Part shown: piece by piece, positions 45,441-56,000 of the stretch
Layout of the letters: each line of letters begins with the position of its first letter
Position numbering within the stretch: position 1 is the stretch's first letter
Assembly: GCF_947179165.1 (NCBI RefSeq)
Contig: NC_077244.1
Coordinates: 14,934,449-14,998,448 of the forward strand
Direction: 5' to 3'
Origin: Solanum dulcamara
Taxonomy: Eukaryota > Streptophyta > Magnoliopsida > Solanales > Solanaceae
DNA: 64,000 nucleotides
Notes under the pieces: generated by a model
Seen by the model: the letters and a program-made list of their open reading frames with translations, nothing else
Database searches by the model: none
Told to the model about the DNA's origin: nothing
Translations under genes and position numbers: made by a program

Positions 45441-47250
45441 CTTCAAGTTCCGATGGCATAGTCTATCTTGATCAAGTTCCTCATACAAGTGTGTATGACA
45501 TTGATGAGTCTGATGATCGTGGTGATGCCCCAAATCATGTTCCATATCAACATGTTGATGTTGATGATAACAATAATGTTGTTATTGATGATACACCTGC
45601 TCATGAAGTTGTAGACGAATCAAATATTCCGCTTAGGAGGTCCACAAGACAATGTATTCCTTCCTCTCATTATTCACCTAATGAGTTTGTGCTACTCACT
45701 GAAGGAGGTGAATCTGATTGTTATGAGGAGGTCATGGAAGATGAACATAAGAATCAATGGATTGAACTGTTGCAAATGAAAACTACACTTATGAGTTGGT
45801 GAAATTGCCTAAGGGCATGAGAGCCTTGAAAAACAAGTGGGTGTTCAAAGTTAAAGTTGAAGAACACAGTTTGAAGCCCAGGTACAAATCTAGATTGGTT
45901 GATAAGGAATTTAGTCAAAGAAAGGATATCCACTTTGATGAAATATTTTCTCTTGTCGTGAAAATGTCCTCCATTCGTACAGTTCTTGGTTTGACTGCTA
46001 GTCTTAATTTAGAGATTGAGCAGATGGATGTGAAAATAACTTTTCTTCACGGTGATCTAGAAGAGGATATTTATATGGAAAAACCAGAGGGCTTCAAAGT
46101 AAATGGTAAAGAAATTTTTTTGTGCAAACTCAAAAAGAGTCTCTACGAGCTAAATCAAGCTCCTAGACAGTGTATAAGAAGTTTGAATCTGTTATGGGGG
46201 AGCAAGGCTACAAAAAGACTTCTTTAAATCATTGTATTTTTGTACAAAAAATTTTTGACGATAATTTTATCATCCTCTTGTTATATGTGGATGATATGTT
46301 AATTGTGGGCAAGAATACTTCCAAGACTAATGAGTTGAAGAAAGAATTGTGTAAGTCTTTTGCTATGAAAGACTTGGGTCATGCCAAAAAAAAATTGGGC
46401 ATGAGGATTACTCATCTCAGACATAAAAGGAAGATTTATCTGTCACAAGAAAAGTACATTGAACGTGTATTGGAGCGTTTCAACATGAAGAATGCTAAGT
46501 CTGTTAGCACACATCTTGTTGATCATATGAAGTTGAGTAAGAAAATATGTCCTACAGCTCGGGAGGAAAAAGAGAGCATGGCTAAAGTTCCAAATTCATC
46601 CATCGTCAAAAGTTTAATGTATGTAATAGTATGCCCTAAGACCTGATATTGCTCACACAGTTGATATTGTCAGTAGATTTCTCAATAATCCAAGAAAACA
46701 ACATTGAAAAGTTATAAAGTGGATACTCAGGTATCTGATAGGAAGCTCAGATGAATGCTTGTGTTTTGGAGGATCAAATCCAATTTTGAAGGATTATACA
46801 GATGCCGATATGGTAGGTGACCTTGATAACAAAAAAATCACTACTGGATATTTGTTTACTTTTTTAGGAGGGGCTATATCATGGCAGTCGAAGTTGCAAA
46901 AGTGTGTTGCGTTGTATACAACTGAAGCTGAGTATATTGCGGCTACTGAAGCTGGCAAGGAGATGATATGACTTAAACAATTTCTTCAAGAGCTTGGCCT
47001 GCATTAGCAGGAGTATGTTATCTATTGTGACAGTCAAAGTGTAATAGACTTGAGCAAAAACTCCATGTACCATGCAATGACGAAACACATAGATGTGAGA
47101 TATCATTAGATTCGAGAAAAGATAGAAGACGAATCTATGCAGGGTGAAAAGATCTCTACAAATGAGAATCCTGCAGATATACTGACCAAAGTGGTAACAA
47201 GGGACAAGTTTGAATTGTGCAAAGAACTTGTTGGCATGAGCTCTCTCTAA
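45441..47250 (+). pseudogene. pol: Copia-B reverse transcriptase and RNase H, broken
   Basis: An acidic linker with PLRRSTRQ (about 45630) precedes RT. RT: ALKNKWVFKVKVE, IEQMDVKITFLHGDLEEDIYM, and LLLYVDDMLIVGKN (46277-46318) with the catalytic YVDD present; a one-base shift separates the two RT pieces near 46170. RNase H: LKDYTDADMVGD (46786, catalytic Asp), TTEAEYIAATEAGKEM (Glu), a stop where Trp is expected at 46969, then YCDSQSVIDLSKN (about 47020; Asp) and the usual ADILTKVV tail. Domain residues survive better here than in Copia-A. Confidence 0.85.
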
Positions 47251-47280
47251 GAAAATGAAGATACCTCCTTCTGGTACATG

Positions 47281-47296
47281 GGAGTGGAGGGGGAGA
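47281..47296 (+). other. Copia-B polypurine tract
   Basis: GGAGTGGAGGGGGAGA directly upstream of the 3' LTR, the plus-strand primer site used in reverse transcription. Confidence 0.85.
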
Positions 47297-47298
47297 TT

Positions 47299-47868
47299 TG
47301 TTGGTATTCATCCCATGCCACAAATTTCTTTCTTTGTTAGGTTAAAATTTTGGTGAGTCAAAAATGTGGATTAGTAGTTGAAAAATCTCAACAACCAAAT
47401 CTCACCATTTTTTTCTACCAAGAAGCCTAAATTTGAATTTTGGTTTCTAAATAATGTCATCAATGATATCAAAGGAAACATATTTTTCCTATAAATGGGA
47501 CACTCTTGCTCATTTTTTAAATACACCAAGATAGAGAGAAAAAAATATTAGAGAGCAAAGTGAGGTATACCCTAGAATATAAGAAAATAGTTTGTGAAGA
47601 AAAATAGAATGTGAGCGATATTTTAGTAAGGTGGAAACCAAAAGAGTGTTAATCCTTTTGAGTGTATTGTGGTCATTTAGAGTATTGTGCTCGTGACTAC
47701 CCAATTGTAAAATTCCTTACTATAGTGATATCAGTTGTTACTCTTGGCCCGTGATTTTTTCTTTATTTAAAAAGATTTCCACATAAATTCTTGGTGTCAT
47801 TATTTTCTCATTTTATTTTTATTATTTTTATCATATATATTTTAGTGTTACTCAGCGTTTTTCCAATA
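47299..47868 (+). repeat. Copia-B 3' LTR
   Basis: TGTTGGTATTC...TTTTCCAATA (CAACA in the 5' LTR; one terminal change). 570 bp, followed by TSD CTTTA at 47869-47873. Divergence from the 5' LTR is moderate, so the insertion is old relative to the LINE inside it. Confidence 0.92.
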
Positions 47869-47873
47869 CTTTA

Positions 47874-48833
47874 TGCTATAACTATCAAACTCCATGCTTT
47901 TGTTAGGATCAAGTAATGAGTATTATTGGTGATCTATGTTACATTAGTCATGAGTTCCATTCTTTCACAGCAAAAGTTAGGGCATGAACTTAGAAAAAAC
48001 TGACACTCTTACGAGGATGTTCGGTAGGGGGGAAAAATATTTCTTTTTCCTCTTTTCTCATGTTCGGTTGGTCAAAAAATTAAAAAAAATATTTTTCTTG
48101 AAAAAACAAACTCCTTGAAAATAAGAAAAATGACTTCCACCCCCACCCCCACCTCCACCCCCACCACACCACCCTGCACCCTTGCCCCACCTCCACCCTA
48201 TCCTCGTAATTTTTTCTTAGGTATACAAAATAGGTTTAGGATAATATTTTTTACATATATACTGAACACAAGAAAATAAGTAAGAAACTACTTATTTCCT
48301 TCATACTGAATACACCCTTAGTTTTCCTGTGTTTTCATCAAGGATTATCTTGACAATTATTCACTGCTACACATCAATAAATTACACTTGAATATTATGA
48401 TACATACATAATCTGTTTTAGCAAATAAATATCCTTCTTTCTTTACCACATTATTATTATTTATTTCCATAAGCTATTAAGAAAATCATTTCCTCCTTAG
48501 AGACATAACACAAGTGCCTATTTCAGTTCAATCTCAACCACCATGTCCCACAGATATAAACCTCCAGAAGTTGATTGACTATTAGCTAAAAGGCACTCCA
48601 AAGACTAGACCTCCAGAAGTTGGTTGACTTTTTCTAATTCAGAAAAAAGTCAACCATGGCTTCTTTATTTTCCTTGAATAGAAAATAGATGTGTAAAGCC
48701 ACAAGTGATCAGAAAGAAAGGATTTCCAAGTAGACTTCTTTTGGCACATATCATAAAGTCAATACACTTCAATTGTACTGTGACATTTTCCTAGTCCATA
48801 AGTTGTTGGAGTTTACAATCTTGACTTTGTACT
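47874..48833. other. Intergenic DNA with a probable MITE (about 48012-48317)
   Basis: AGGATGTTCGGTAGGGGG near 48013 and, inverted, TACTGAATACACCCTTA near 48303-48319 look like imperfect inverted ends of a small MITE with a CCCCACC-rich centre. No clear TSD. The remainder (48320-48833) shows a repeated CCTCCAGAAGTTG(A/G)TTGACT pair (48560 and 48610) and no gene. Confidence 0.4.
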
Positions 48834-49606
48834 CAGGGCCGGCCTAGAGCCAAAACTCATCAAGAGGCCCTAACTTTTTTTAAGTGGCATATATAAATTG
48901 AATGACAATAACAACAATAATATACTCTGTGTAATCCTACGAGTGAAGTCTGTGGAGGGTAGAATATATACAAACATTATGAAGTAAGAAGGTAAACAAT
49001 ACAAATTTTTAATTATATTTAGAATAATAAAATATGACTCATGAATTTAATAAATTGATATAGCAGTATCAAAATTGTATTGCGCTAAATCTGATAATTT
49101 GCTATAATGATATCGAAATAGTGTTGTGTTGCTTCAATATAATGATAATTTATTGCAATGCTTGAAATTTCAAGAAGACATCAATGAGCGGATTTGCTTT
49201 TTTTTGAAAACAGACAACAATAGATTTTGCATAATGCAAAAGGTTTAACTTTTGGAAGAATTCAGAATATTCAATAATAAGAGAATTGTTCGGGATGGTA
49301 AACACCCCTCAATTCCAATCCTAAAGTTGTGAGTTCGATTCATTAAGAGAACAAAAAGAGTGAGAGCTAAGATAAAAAGGGAAGTTAAAGGAAAATATAG
49401 GAATATTAATGCGGGATCATGTTAGGTTAGTAATCAGAATATAAAATAGACAACAAAATAGATAGCCACATAAGAACAGATACTACAATTATCAAAAAAT
49501 TATTCAATTTCTCAATTACAACAATCTCCACATTATATATATAGGGACCCAAAAATATTGAGGCCCCAAGCCATTGTTTTAGTGGTCTTATGGTCAAGAC
49601 GGCCCT
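48834..49606. mobile_element. hAT-like non-autonomous element with 8-bp TSD
   Basis: Left end CAGGGCCGGCCTAG; right end GACGGCCCT, an imperfect inverse. Flanked by TTTGTACT on both sides (48826-48833 and 49607-49614), the 8-bp TSD length of hAT elements. 773 bp, no transposase. A decayed antisense TS-SINE lies inside (about 48900-48985). Confidence 0.75.
48900..48985 (-). mobile_element. Decayed TS-type SINE 3' part
   Basis: ACAATAACAACAATAATA followed by GTGTAATCCTACGAGTGAAG and GTCTGTGGAGGGTAGAAT: the inverse of the SINE end GTGGGATTACACTG...(TTG)n seen at 53700-54100. Truncated and diverged. Confidence 0.6.
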
Positions 49607-49614
49607 TTTGTACT

Positions 49615-50247
49615 TTGATATTTTCTTCATTTATTTGTAATTTTGGGCACATCTCATGAAGTCAACTTGCCTTAACAATCTGTTTTAGCGCACACATAAG
49701 CATCTTTCTTTCTTTACCACATGAGGTTTATCTCCACTTAAAAAGGACAGTCCAGTGCAATAAGTTTCTATTATATATGGTGTTGGAAAAGGGCCAAACC
49801 ATAATGGTGTATTGCAGCATTATTCTGCACTTCTGCAAGAGTCTTTTTTCACAGCTCGAACCCGTTACCTGACAGCAAAAAAATCCTATCCTCCATCCTT
49901 GGAGACATAAATGTCTATTTCAGTTCACTCTCCATCCTTCATGACCCACACAAGAAAAATAGTCGCAATACAACTTGTGGTAATCAAAATTTGACATTGT
50001 TAATAAAAAATTAAAGTAAAATAAAGAGCAGTACATTGGTATACAAAATTAGATATCATTTAATAAATATCCTAAGGTCATTGATTTGCATTATCAATTC
50101 TTGTTTTCGTTCAACAAGTGAAGAAGATAAACCTGCCTCTTATAGTTAAGGACATAAGTTGCAATCTTTTCTTTACTCTAGCAGTTTTCATTCTGCTCCA
50201 TGACCATAGATCACTTGCTACTGTTCCTAATATTAGCACTATGAAGT
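49615..50247. other. Intergenic DNA, no gene seen
   Basis: AT-rich, without recognisable coding or repeat structure. AGCATCTTTCTTTCTTTACCACAT near 49700 resembles AATATCCTTCTTTCTTTACCACAT near 48427, with similar flanking text (CATAACACAAGTGCCTATTTCAG / CATAAATGTCTATTTCAG), suggesting an old dispersed or segmental duplication. Confidence 0.45.
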
Positions 50248-50985
50248 TGTGGGGTCCACCCCATACAATTGGAGTCAACATTGGTTGCTACAATTTTCAA
50301 TTGCTGAAATTATAGTGAACAATGATTGCTACATTTTTTCAATTGCAGCAAGCAATTGTAAAAAACAAACGCAACAAATGTTGAAGTTTTGGAACAATTT
50401 TCTCCTATAAAAGGAGCTCTTCGGCCTCATTTAACAAATCAATTCACAGAGAGAAAATATTTAGAGAGTTGTAAGGTTTTCATAGACTATATATAAGAAA
50501 ATAATCTGTGAAGAAAAATAAAGTGTAAGCAATATTTTAGTAAGGTGGTAAATCAAAAGAGTGTTATTCCTTTTGAGTATGTAGTAGTCTTTTTTGAATA
50601 TCGTACTTGGTACTACCCAGTGTAAAAAATTTTACTATAGTGATACCAGTTGCTCCTCTTGCCCGTGGTTATTTCCCTTATTTAAAAGGGTTTCCACTTA
50701 AAAATTTTGGTGTCATTATTTTTTCATTTTATTTCTACTATTTTGACCATATATATTTTTGTGTTAGTCGGCTTTTTCCCAACAAACTGGTATCAGAGCA
50801 ATGTTTTATCTGAGTATGCTCTGTGGTTGCAACATAGTCTAAGCTTCCACATCAGAAAAAATTTACTTTGGTTTGAAATAGCTATATATTTTTGGAGAAA
50901 ATGATGGAAGACAACACTAGTAGAATGGTTACTTAGAATTGTGTTTTAATTATGCCATTTGGAAGGGGGAAATGGAAGAATTGCT
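50248..50985 (+). mobile_element. Copia-B-related 5' end: LTR, PBS, gag start, truncated
   Basis: The LTR (about 50248-50784; TGTGGGGTCC...CCCAACA) has a TATA box CTCCTATAAAAGGAG near 50402; its R/U5-like part matches Copia-B, but its U3-like part is different. PBS CTGGTATCAGAGCA at 50787. The leader and gag start MMEDNTSRM at 50901 match Copia-B until a break at 50985, where a Gypsy LTR end begins. No downstream coding survives. Confidence 0.75.
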
Positions 50986-50987
50986 TT

Positions 50988-51480
50988 TGTCACGACCCGA
51001 TTTCTCACGTCATGATAGCACCTACTATAACCCACCAGTAGGTAAATCAACCCGTAACCCGGAACGGCAAGTAATGAGTTTGAGGGCAGAAACTAACCAT
51101 GAATAAGAAATTCTAACATAGTCAAAAAAAATAAGCGGAAACAAAATCAAAATCTGATATATTCAACTAAGGATCCCTCCCACTCCCAGAACCTGAAGGT
51201 CACAAGTACAGAGCTATTACAACATAAAAGACAAGTACAACTCCCAAAAGTAGACCAAAATTATATACATCAATTGTCTAGTCTCGAAAATGCAAAAAAT
51301 GGGTCATCCAATGAAGGAGACAGAAATTATCTCAAAACGGCAAGTTCTCACCCTGGTTTTCGGAGCTGACTGCAACAAGCTCAATCTAGTATTAGAGGAA
51401 AAAAATAGTTATCAAAAGAGAGAGATTGAACATGATATAGCAAGCTATAAATAACGACGCTGCTTAGGTCAATAATAACA
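50988..51480 (-). repeat. Antisense Gypsy-type LTR 3' end
   Basis: Plus-strand TGTCACGACCCGATTTC is the inverse of the ...GGGTCGTGACA terminus common to Solanaceae Gypsy LTRs (compare GTCGTGACA at 26508). About 490 bp of non-coding sequence follow with no defined other end. It directly truncates the copia fragment, so it is a later insertion or a rearrangement joint. Confidence 0.5.
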
Positions 51481-51738
51481 GAGCTTAGAAGAAGCATGTA
51501 ATCTTAAGAAATTGCTGGAATTTATTAAAGCCTTGTTACCTGTCCTATCCCACTAATTATTTTCATAAAATGAATTTTGCCCCACCCTCCCCTATTGGCT
51601 ATTGCCATCTCTATCCAACCGTTTGAACCTTTCCCCAAAGTTTCTCCTATACACGCCCATTTTATCAATTCGAATTTACCATAACTCAGTTCCACGAAAG
51701 GCTCCCACTTTTATTTGCTCAAAGAAAATCAATGTTAA

Positions 51739-52086
51739 ATGATAATGGTTGCATTCAAGAATTGCCTCATCTTCTTAATGATCATAGCAATATCTCTTGC
51801 AAGCATCGGCACGACCATGCCAGCTCCTCAGTTGCTACAAGTTCCAGCAGTACCATCATTGCCTCCGCCGAAAATTCCCAACTTGCCAGCAGCATCCACA
51901 TTGCCAAGTATGCCACTGCCACAATTGCCCATATCTTTACCATTGCCATCTTTGCCATACACACCATTACCAACTTTACCTAAAGTTACTTTGCATCCAC
52001 TTCCAACTAACACTCTGCCCAGTATTCCAACTACTATCCCTTCACATCCCACCATTCCTGCCCTCTCACAACCTCCATCAAACTGA
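51739..52086 (+). CDS. Small secreted proline/leucine-rich protein (PxLP repeats)
   Basis: 115 codons (113 if started at the ATG at 51745, which has the better context: A at -3, G at +4). Residues 1-26 are a signal peptide: VAFKNCLIFLMIIAISLASIG then TTMPAPQ. The mature part is almost entirely Pro-x-Leu-Pro-type repeats (IPNLP, MPLPQLP, LPLPSLP, PLPTLP, TLPSIP) without Cys or catalytic motifs. It resembles plant cell-wall PELPK-like or hydroxyproline-rich proteins; a wall or apoplast role is inferred. Single exon. An ATG at 51732 opens an overlapping 83-codon frame, probably not used. It lies about 0.9 kb from the 3' end of the convergent helicase gene. Confidence 0.75.
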   Translation: MIMVAFKNCLIFLMIIAISLASIGTTMPAPQLLQVPAVPSLPPPKIPNLPAASTLPSMPLPQLPISLPLPSLPYTPLPTLPKVTLHPLPTNTLPSIPTTIPSHPTIPALSQPPSN

Positions 52087-53006
52087 TCTCAAGTTCACAA
52101 TATTTGGTTGCACTGTTTCCTAGCATGTAATTGTATTCCATTTCTAATCTTTTGGAGTTTCATCTTACTATATTTGTATGTTTATGTAATATTCTTTACA
52201 TTATCCTCAACATCCTTTTTTTCACACAAAATTGTTCGATATATGTTAGGATACAAATGAAAGTCGTTGGATGTAACATGGCACAATGAGTAAACTGCTA
52301 CCAAGGCTACAACTTCAAAACAGTGTATAAGTAACACAGACCACAGTAATGGCAAATAGTACAGGAAACAAAACAGATAAGCAGCTTTAACTTCCAAGCT
52401 AATTAAGAGAACCATTTTCTTTTTTAGAAGTAATTGTCAAGAAGACATTGATCTTGAACTTGTTTAGCTGCATCCGTCATATTATCAAAAGAGCTCTTTC
52501 ACGTGACAGTGCAGCTTCATCTGTTAGGACAACGGTGTGAGAAATTTATATTGTGCCGTTAAGATCTTACACAAGGCACAATCAACAGAAAAAAAAAGAA
52601 GAAGATACTTACCAGATCAACAGAGTTTACAGATTAAGTTTCAGTTAGCTTACAGTTTCTCATCACAAATATAGTTCTCGAAACTTCAAGTGAACAAATT
52701 TAACATCAATTAGTATTCTGGAAACTGGCCTGAATTAATCTAGCAACTAGGCAGCAGAAGGGACATCAGTTGCTTTCTTAAAAAGATTACACATAACATT
52801 TGAAGTTCTCAAACTGACTAAAACAAGTATGGGTTCCATGAGGTACATCAATCTAAAGGTGCCGAAGCAGAGGCGGCTACTCATTCTTCAAATTAATTAT
52901 TCAAATTCCCACACTGTTTGTTGAACAAAAGCATAACCACCTTATTGTTAGTTCCCTTATCTTCATGCAACTTCACTTGAATATTCTCCAGGAAGACCTC
53001 ATCCCA
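52087..53006. other. Convergent 3' flanks of the Pro-rich gene and the helicase gene
   Basis: No coding sequence. The left part should hold the 3' UTR of the Pro-rich gene. The right part, read on the minus strand after the TAG at 53007, should hold the helicase 3' UTR (AATAATTAATTTG near 52890 is AATAAA-like). Boundaries need transcripts. Confidence 0.4.
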
Positions 53007-53017
53007 CTATGATGGCA
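53007..53017 (-). other. 11-nt terminal coding micro-exon of the UAP56 gene (Met-Pro-Ser-stop)
   Basis: The exon at 54388-54325 ends TAC A before GTATGG, mid-codon. About 1.3 kb downstream GTCTGCAG is followed by TGCCATCATAG, completing ATG CCA TCA TAG. This restores the conserved C-terminus STYMPS. Reading through instead would add VLIDV-like residues. Confidence 0.7.
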
Positions 53018-56000
53018 CTGCAGACACAAGACTACTTTTTGAGCACCCTAAACAACTGCTCAAGCAATTAAAACACATTGCAAAATCCAGAGAAATACAA
53101 AAGCAAAAACAATTAAAGTGACAATTAGCTTCGATTTTTCACAACATCGGCCCATTAGGAAACCAATGTATTAGATTAACTTAGCAAAACACTAAGGACC
53201 AAAATACACACACAATCTTCCAAACTCGCTGTAGCACAGGATACTTCTACTCAATGCAAAACTTTTTTTTTTTATGACCGTCGTGTCCGAGCCAGCTTTC
53301 CTGCACTCAATACAAAACTTTTACCAAGGAAGTCACACTTAGATTCAAAAACAACACAGGTTTAATTATGAATCGAGTCCGCCATCTGTTTCATTGTAAA
53401 CACAAAAAGTAAGTCTCATGTGTAAATTTGATGAATATTCATTATTTACAATCTCATTACATACTTCGTTGACTAAAGGGATAGTTCATGATAGATTAGC
53501 CAATCAAGTTCCTTATTTATGAAAGGATCCGTTTTGCTTTCCTCCTATTTCCATTATTAGTTTTAACAACAGAAACTCATATCCACTCGATTATCGTATT
53601 ATTTTGTTGTAGTGATTGTTCCTTTTTTAATATGATTTGTCATGCTTTCTTTAGCATTTTGTATTGTTGGCTTCTTCACTCTCGATGTTTTCTTTTTTAA
53701 AACTCCTTTGTAATACTTTTACTTGAACCGAGGTCTATCGGAAACAACATATCCACCTCTCCAGATAGGAGTAACGTCTGCAATACGTACTACCCTCCCC
53801 AGACCCCACTTGCAGGATTACACTGGGTATGTTGATGTTATTGTTGAAACACTTATCCACACAAAATAACCAGTTCGCATTGAAAGGGCTATTTTCATGT
53901 CCAATTCAGACCTTCTTATTTAGCCTCAACCTCTAAGCAGAAAATGGCTAAAATTTCCAGAACCTTCTTATCAAATTGCTTGGTAATACTTTTACTTGAG
54001 CCGAGGTCTATCGAAAACAACCTATCTACCTCCCTATGTAGGAGTAAGGTCCGCGTACCACTTGCAGGATTACACTGGGTGTGTTGTTGTTATTGTAGAA
54101 ACACTTATCCACACAAAATAACCAGTTCGCATTGAAATGGCTATTTTCATGTCCATTTCAGAACTACTTATTTATCCTCATGACCTCAACCTCTAAACAG
54201 AAAATAGCTAAATTTCCAGAACCTTCTTATCAAATAGTTCATATGGCCCTATATAATTGAGAAAAGCAACAAACATGAGGAAATGAAAGCAAGCATTAAT
54301 GTTAAACATCAATTAACACCATACTGTATGTGGAAGTATCAATCTGCTCAGGAAGCTCTTTAATATCCACTTCGAACCTCTGCTGAACCTATAATTAGTA
54401 AAGCATAAGCAAATCAGAATAATAGGATCAACAGAATAAGACATAACAGGATAGAAACATCGAAGTTCTCTAACCTTATTAAGAACATCAGAATCTGATG
54501 CAGACGAGACAAATGTGATGGCAAGACCTTTAGTTCCAAACCTACCAGCTCTACCCACCTATAAATTTACAAGTATTAACATAATTATTAGTATCCGCAT
54601 AAGATGTAGAAATTGAAACAGAAAACCAAAGATAAGAATTACTCTGTGAAGGTAAGTATCTGCAGAATCTGGCATGTCATAGTTAATAACAATGTTGACC
54701 CTTTCAATATCGATGCCCCTCCCAACCAAATCAGTTGCCACAAGAATTCTCTTGTGCCCCTCCTTGAAACCCTTATAGCGAGTCAATCTACTCAACAGAG
54801 ACAAGTTATGAATTAAACTTGCGTCAGATACAAATTAATAAAACTTAAGTGCAGCATTCAATAATTGGTGCAGCCTTTTGATTCCACTCAATTACACAAT
54901 AGTGATAAAAAATGAACTCAACAATATATGCAAGTTTTGGTAACTACAAAGGGAATGGAGGAGAAAATAGTAGAACATTAATAAAGCGTGCTAATCAACA
55001 TATTCAATCACATACAACTAACAGAAGAATCCTAGAAAGAGTATATTTTGTCGAACTGATATCTGGATAAACATCATTTTAACTTCCCACATAACTTTAT
55101 TAGGATTGTTAAGAAATGGAGCTTGGACATAACTCCAAGAGCTCTTTTTGGATTTTGGAAATTAAGTACATCTTTGAGCGCATAAGAAGATAAGGTGGAG
55201 AAGATTTGATTAATAAATTAAGTGCAACTTTAGTGCACAGGCAAATAAAGTGGAGAGCGCTTGAAATAAATTAAGTGCAACTTTAGTGCACAGGCAAATA
55301 AAGTAGAGAGCGCTTGAAATTAAAAGCTATACAGACCTCTCTTCCTGAGTCATTCCAGAGTGGATGCAGATAGATGGAAAATTGCAGTCAACAAGCAATT
55401 TATTCAGCTCTGCTGCTCTGCTTACACTCTTGACAAATATAACAACTTGATTGAAGTCCAAAGCATCCAGCAGGTCATTCAGCTTCCGGTTCTTCTCCGC
55501 TTCGCTCAATTTGATGTAGTGCTATCATGAAATAGACACAAGGTAAGAAGGTTACTAATTTTAAGAATTATGCTAACATGTCTAGGTCCCAAAACACGTA
55601 CCTGTACAAGTCCATGAAGGGTCAACTTGGCCTCATCATCAACATAAATTTCCATTGGCTGAAAGGAATAATGTCATACCAAAGCATATTAGGAGCTTCG
55701 TGAAGCTAATTGCATCCAGTACGAAATGAATAGGATGGAGAGATCCCCCTGAACCGAGGTTCTGTAAAATTTCTCCTTGCAGATAGTGTAAAAGCACATC
55801 AACTATTTCTATTGTTGCTTTACATGAGTTCTCACAATGCTGAGAGAAAACCGCTAAAAAAGCTGCAATCATCCACCCCCTCCCACCCACCCACCATTAT
55901 TCCATTTCTACTATATATCTCCTCCAAACCTCTTTTCGACTATTATCTCATCACAAGCAAAATGAAAAACAACAAAACAAACAGGGACAAGAACAAGCGA

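Larger units (their letters stand above)
30828..47868 (+). mobile_element. Copia-B: structurally complete Ty1/copia element interrupted by a LINE
   Basis: LTRs 30828-31374 (547 bp) and 47299-47868 (570 bp), PBS, gag, protease, integrase, RT, RNase H and a purine tract, flanked by the CTTTA TSD. Without the 11.8-kb LINE (32459-44242) and one TSD copy the element would be about 5.2 kb, a normal copia length. Coding frames carry moderate numbers of stops and shifts. Two other partial copies of the family, or a close relative, are at 4465-5282 and 50248-50985. Confidence 0.95.

Noticed and set aside
47641..47700. Promoter of a downstream gene in the Copia-B 3' LTR
   Set aside because: LTR promoter elements are plausible but no gene follows within 3 kb on the plus strand.
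49290..49390. tRNA-like stretch with GTGAGTTCGATTC (B-box-like)
   Set aside because: An A-box-like GGATGGTAAAC is nearby but no cloverleaf can be drawn; could be a SINE head, too weak to call.
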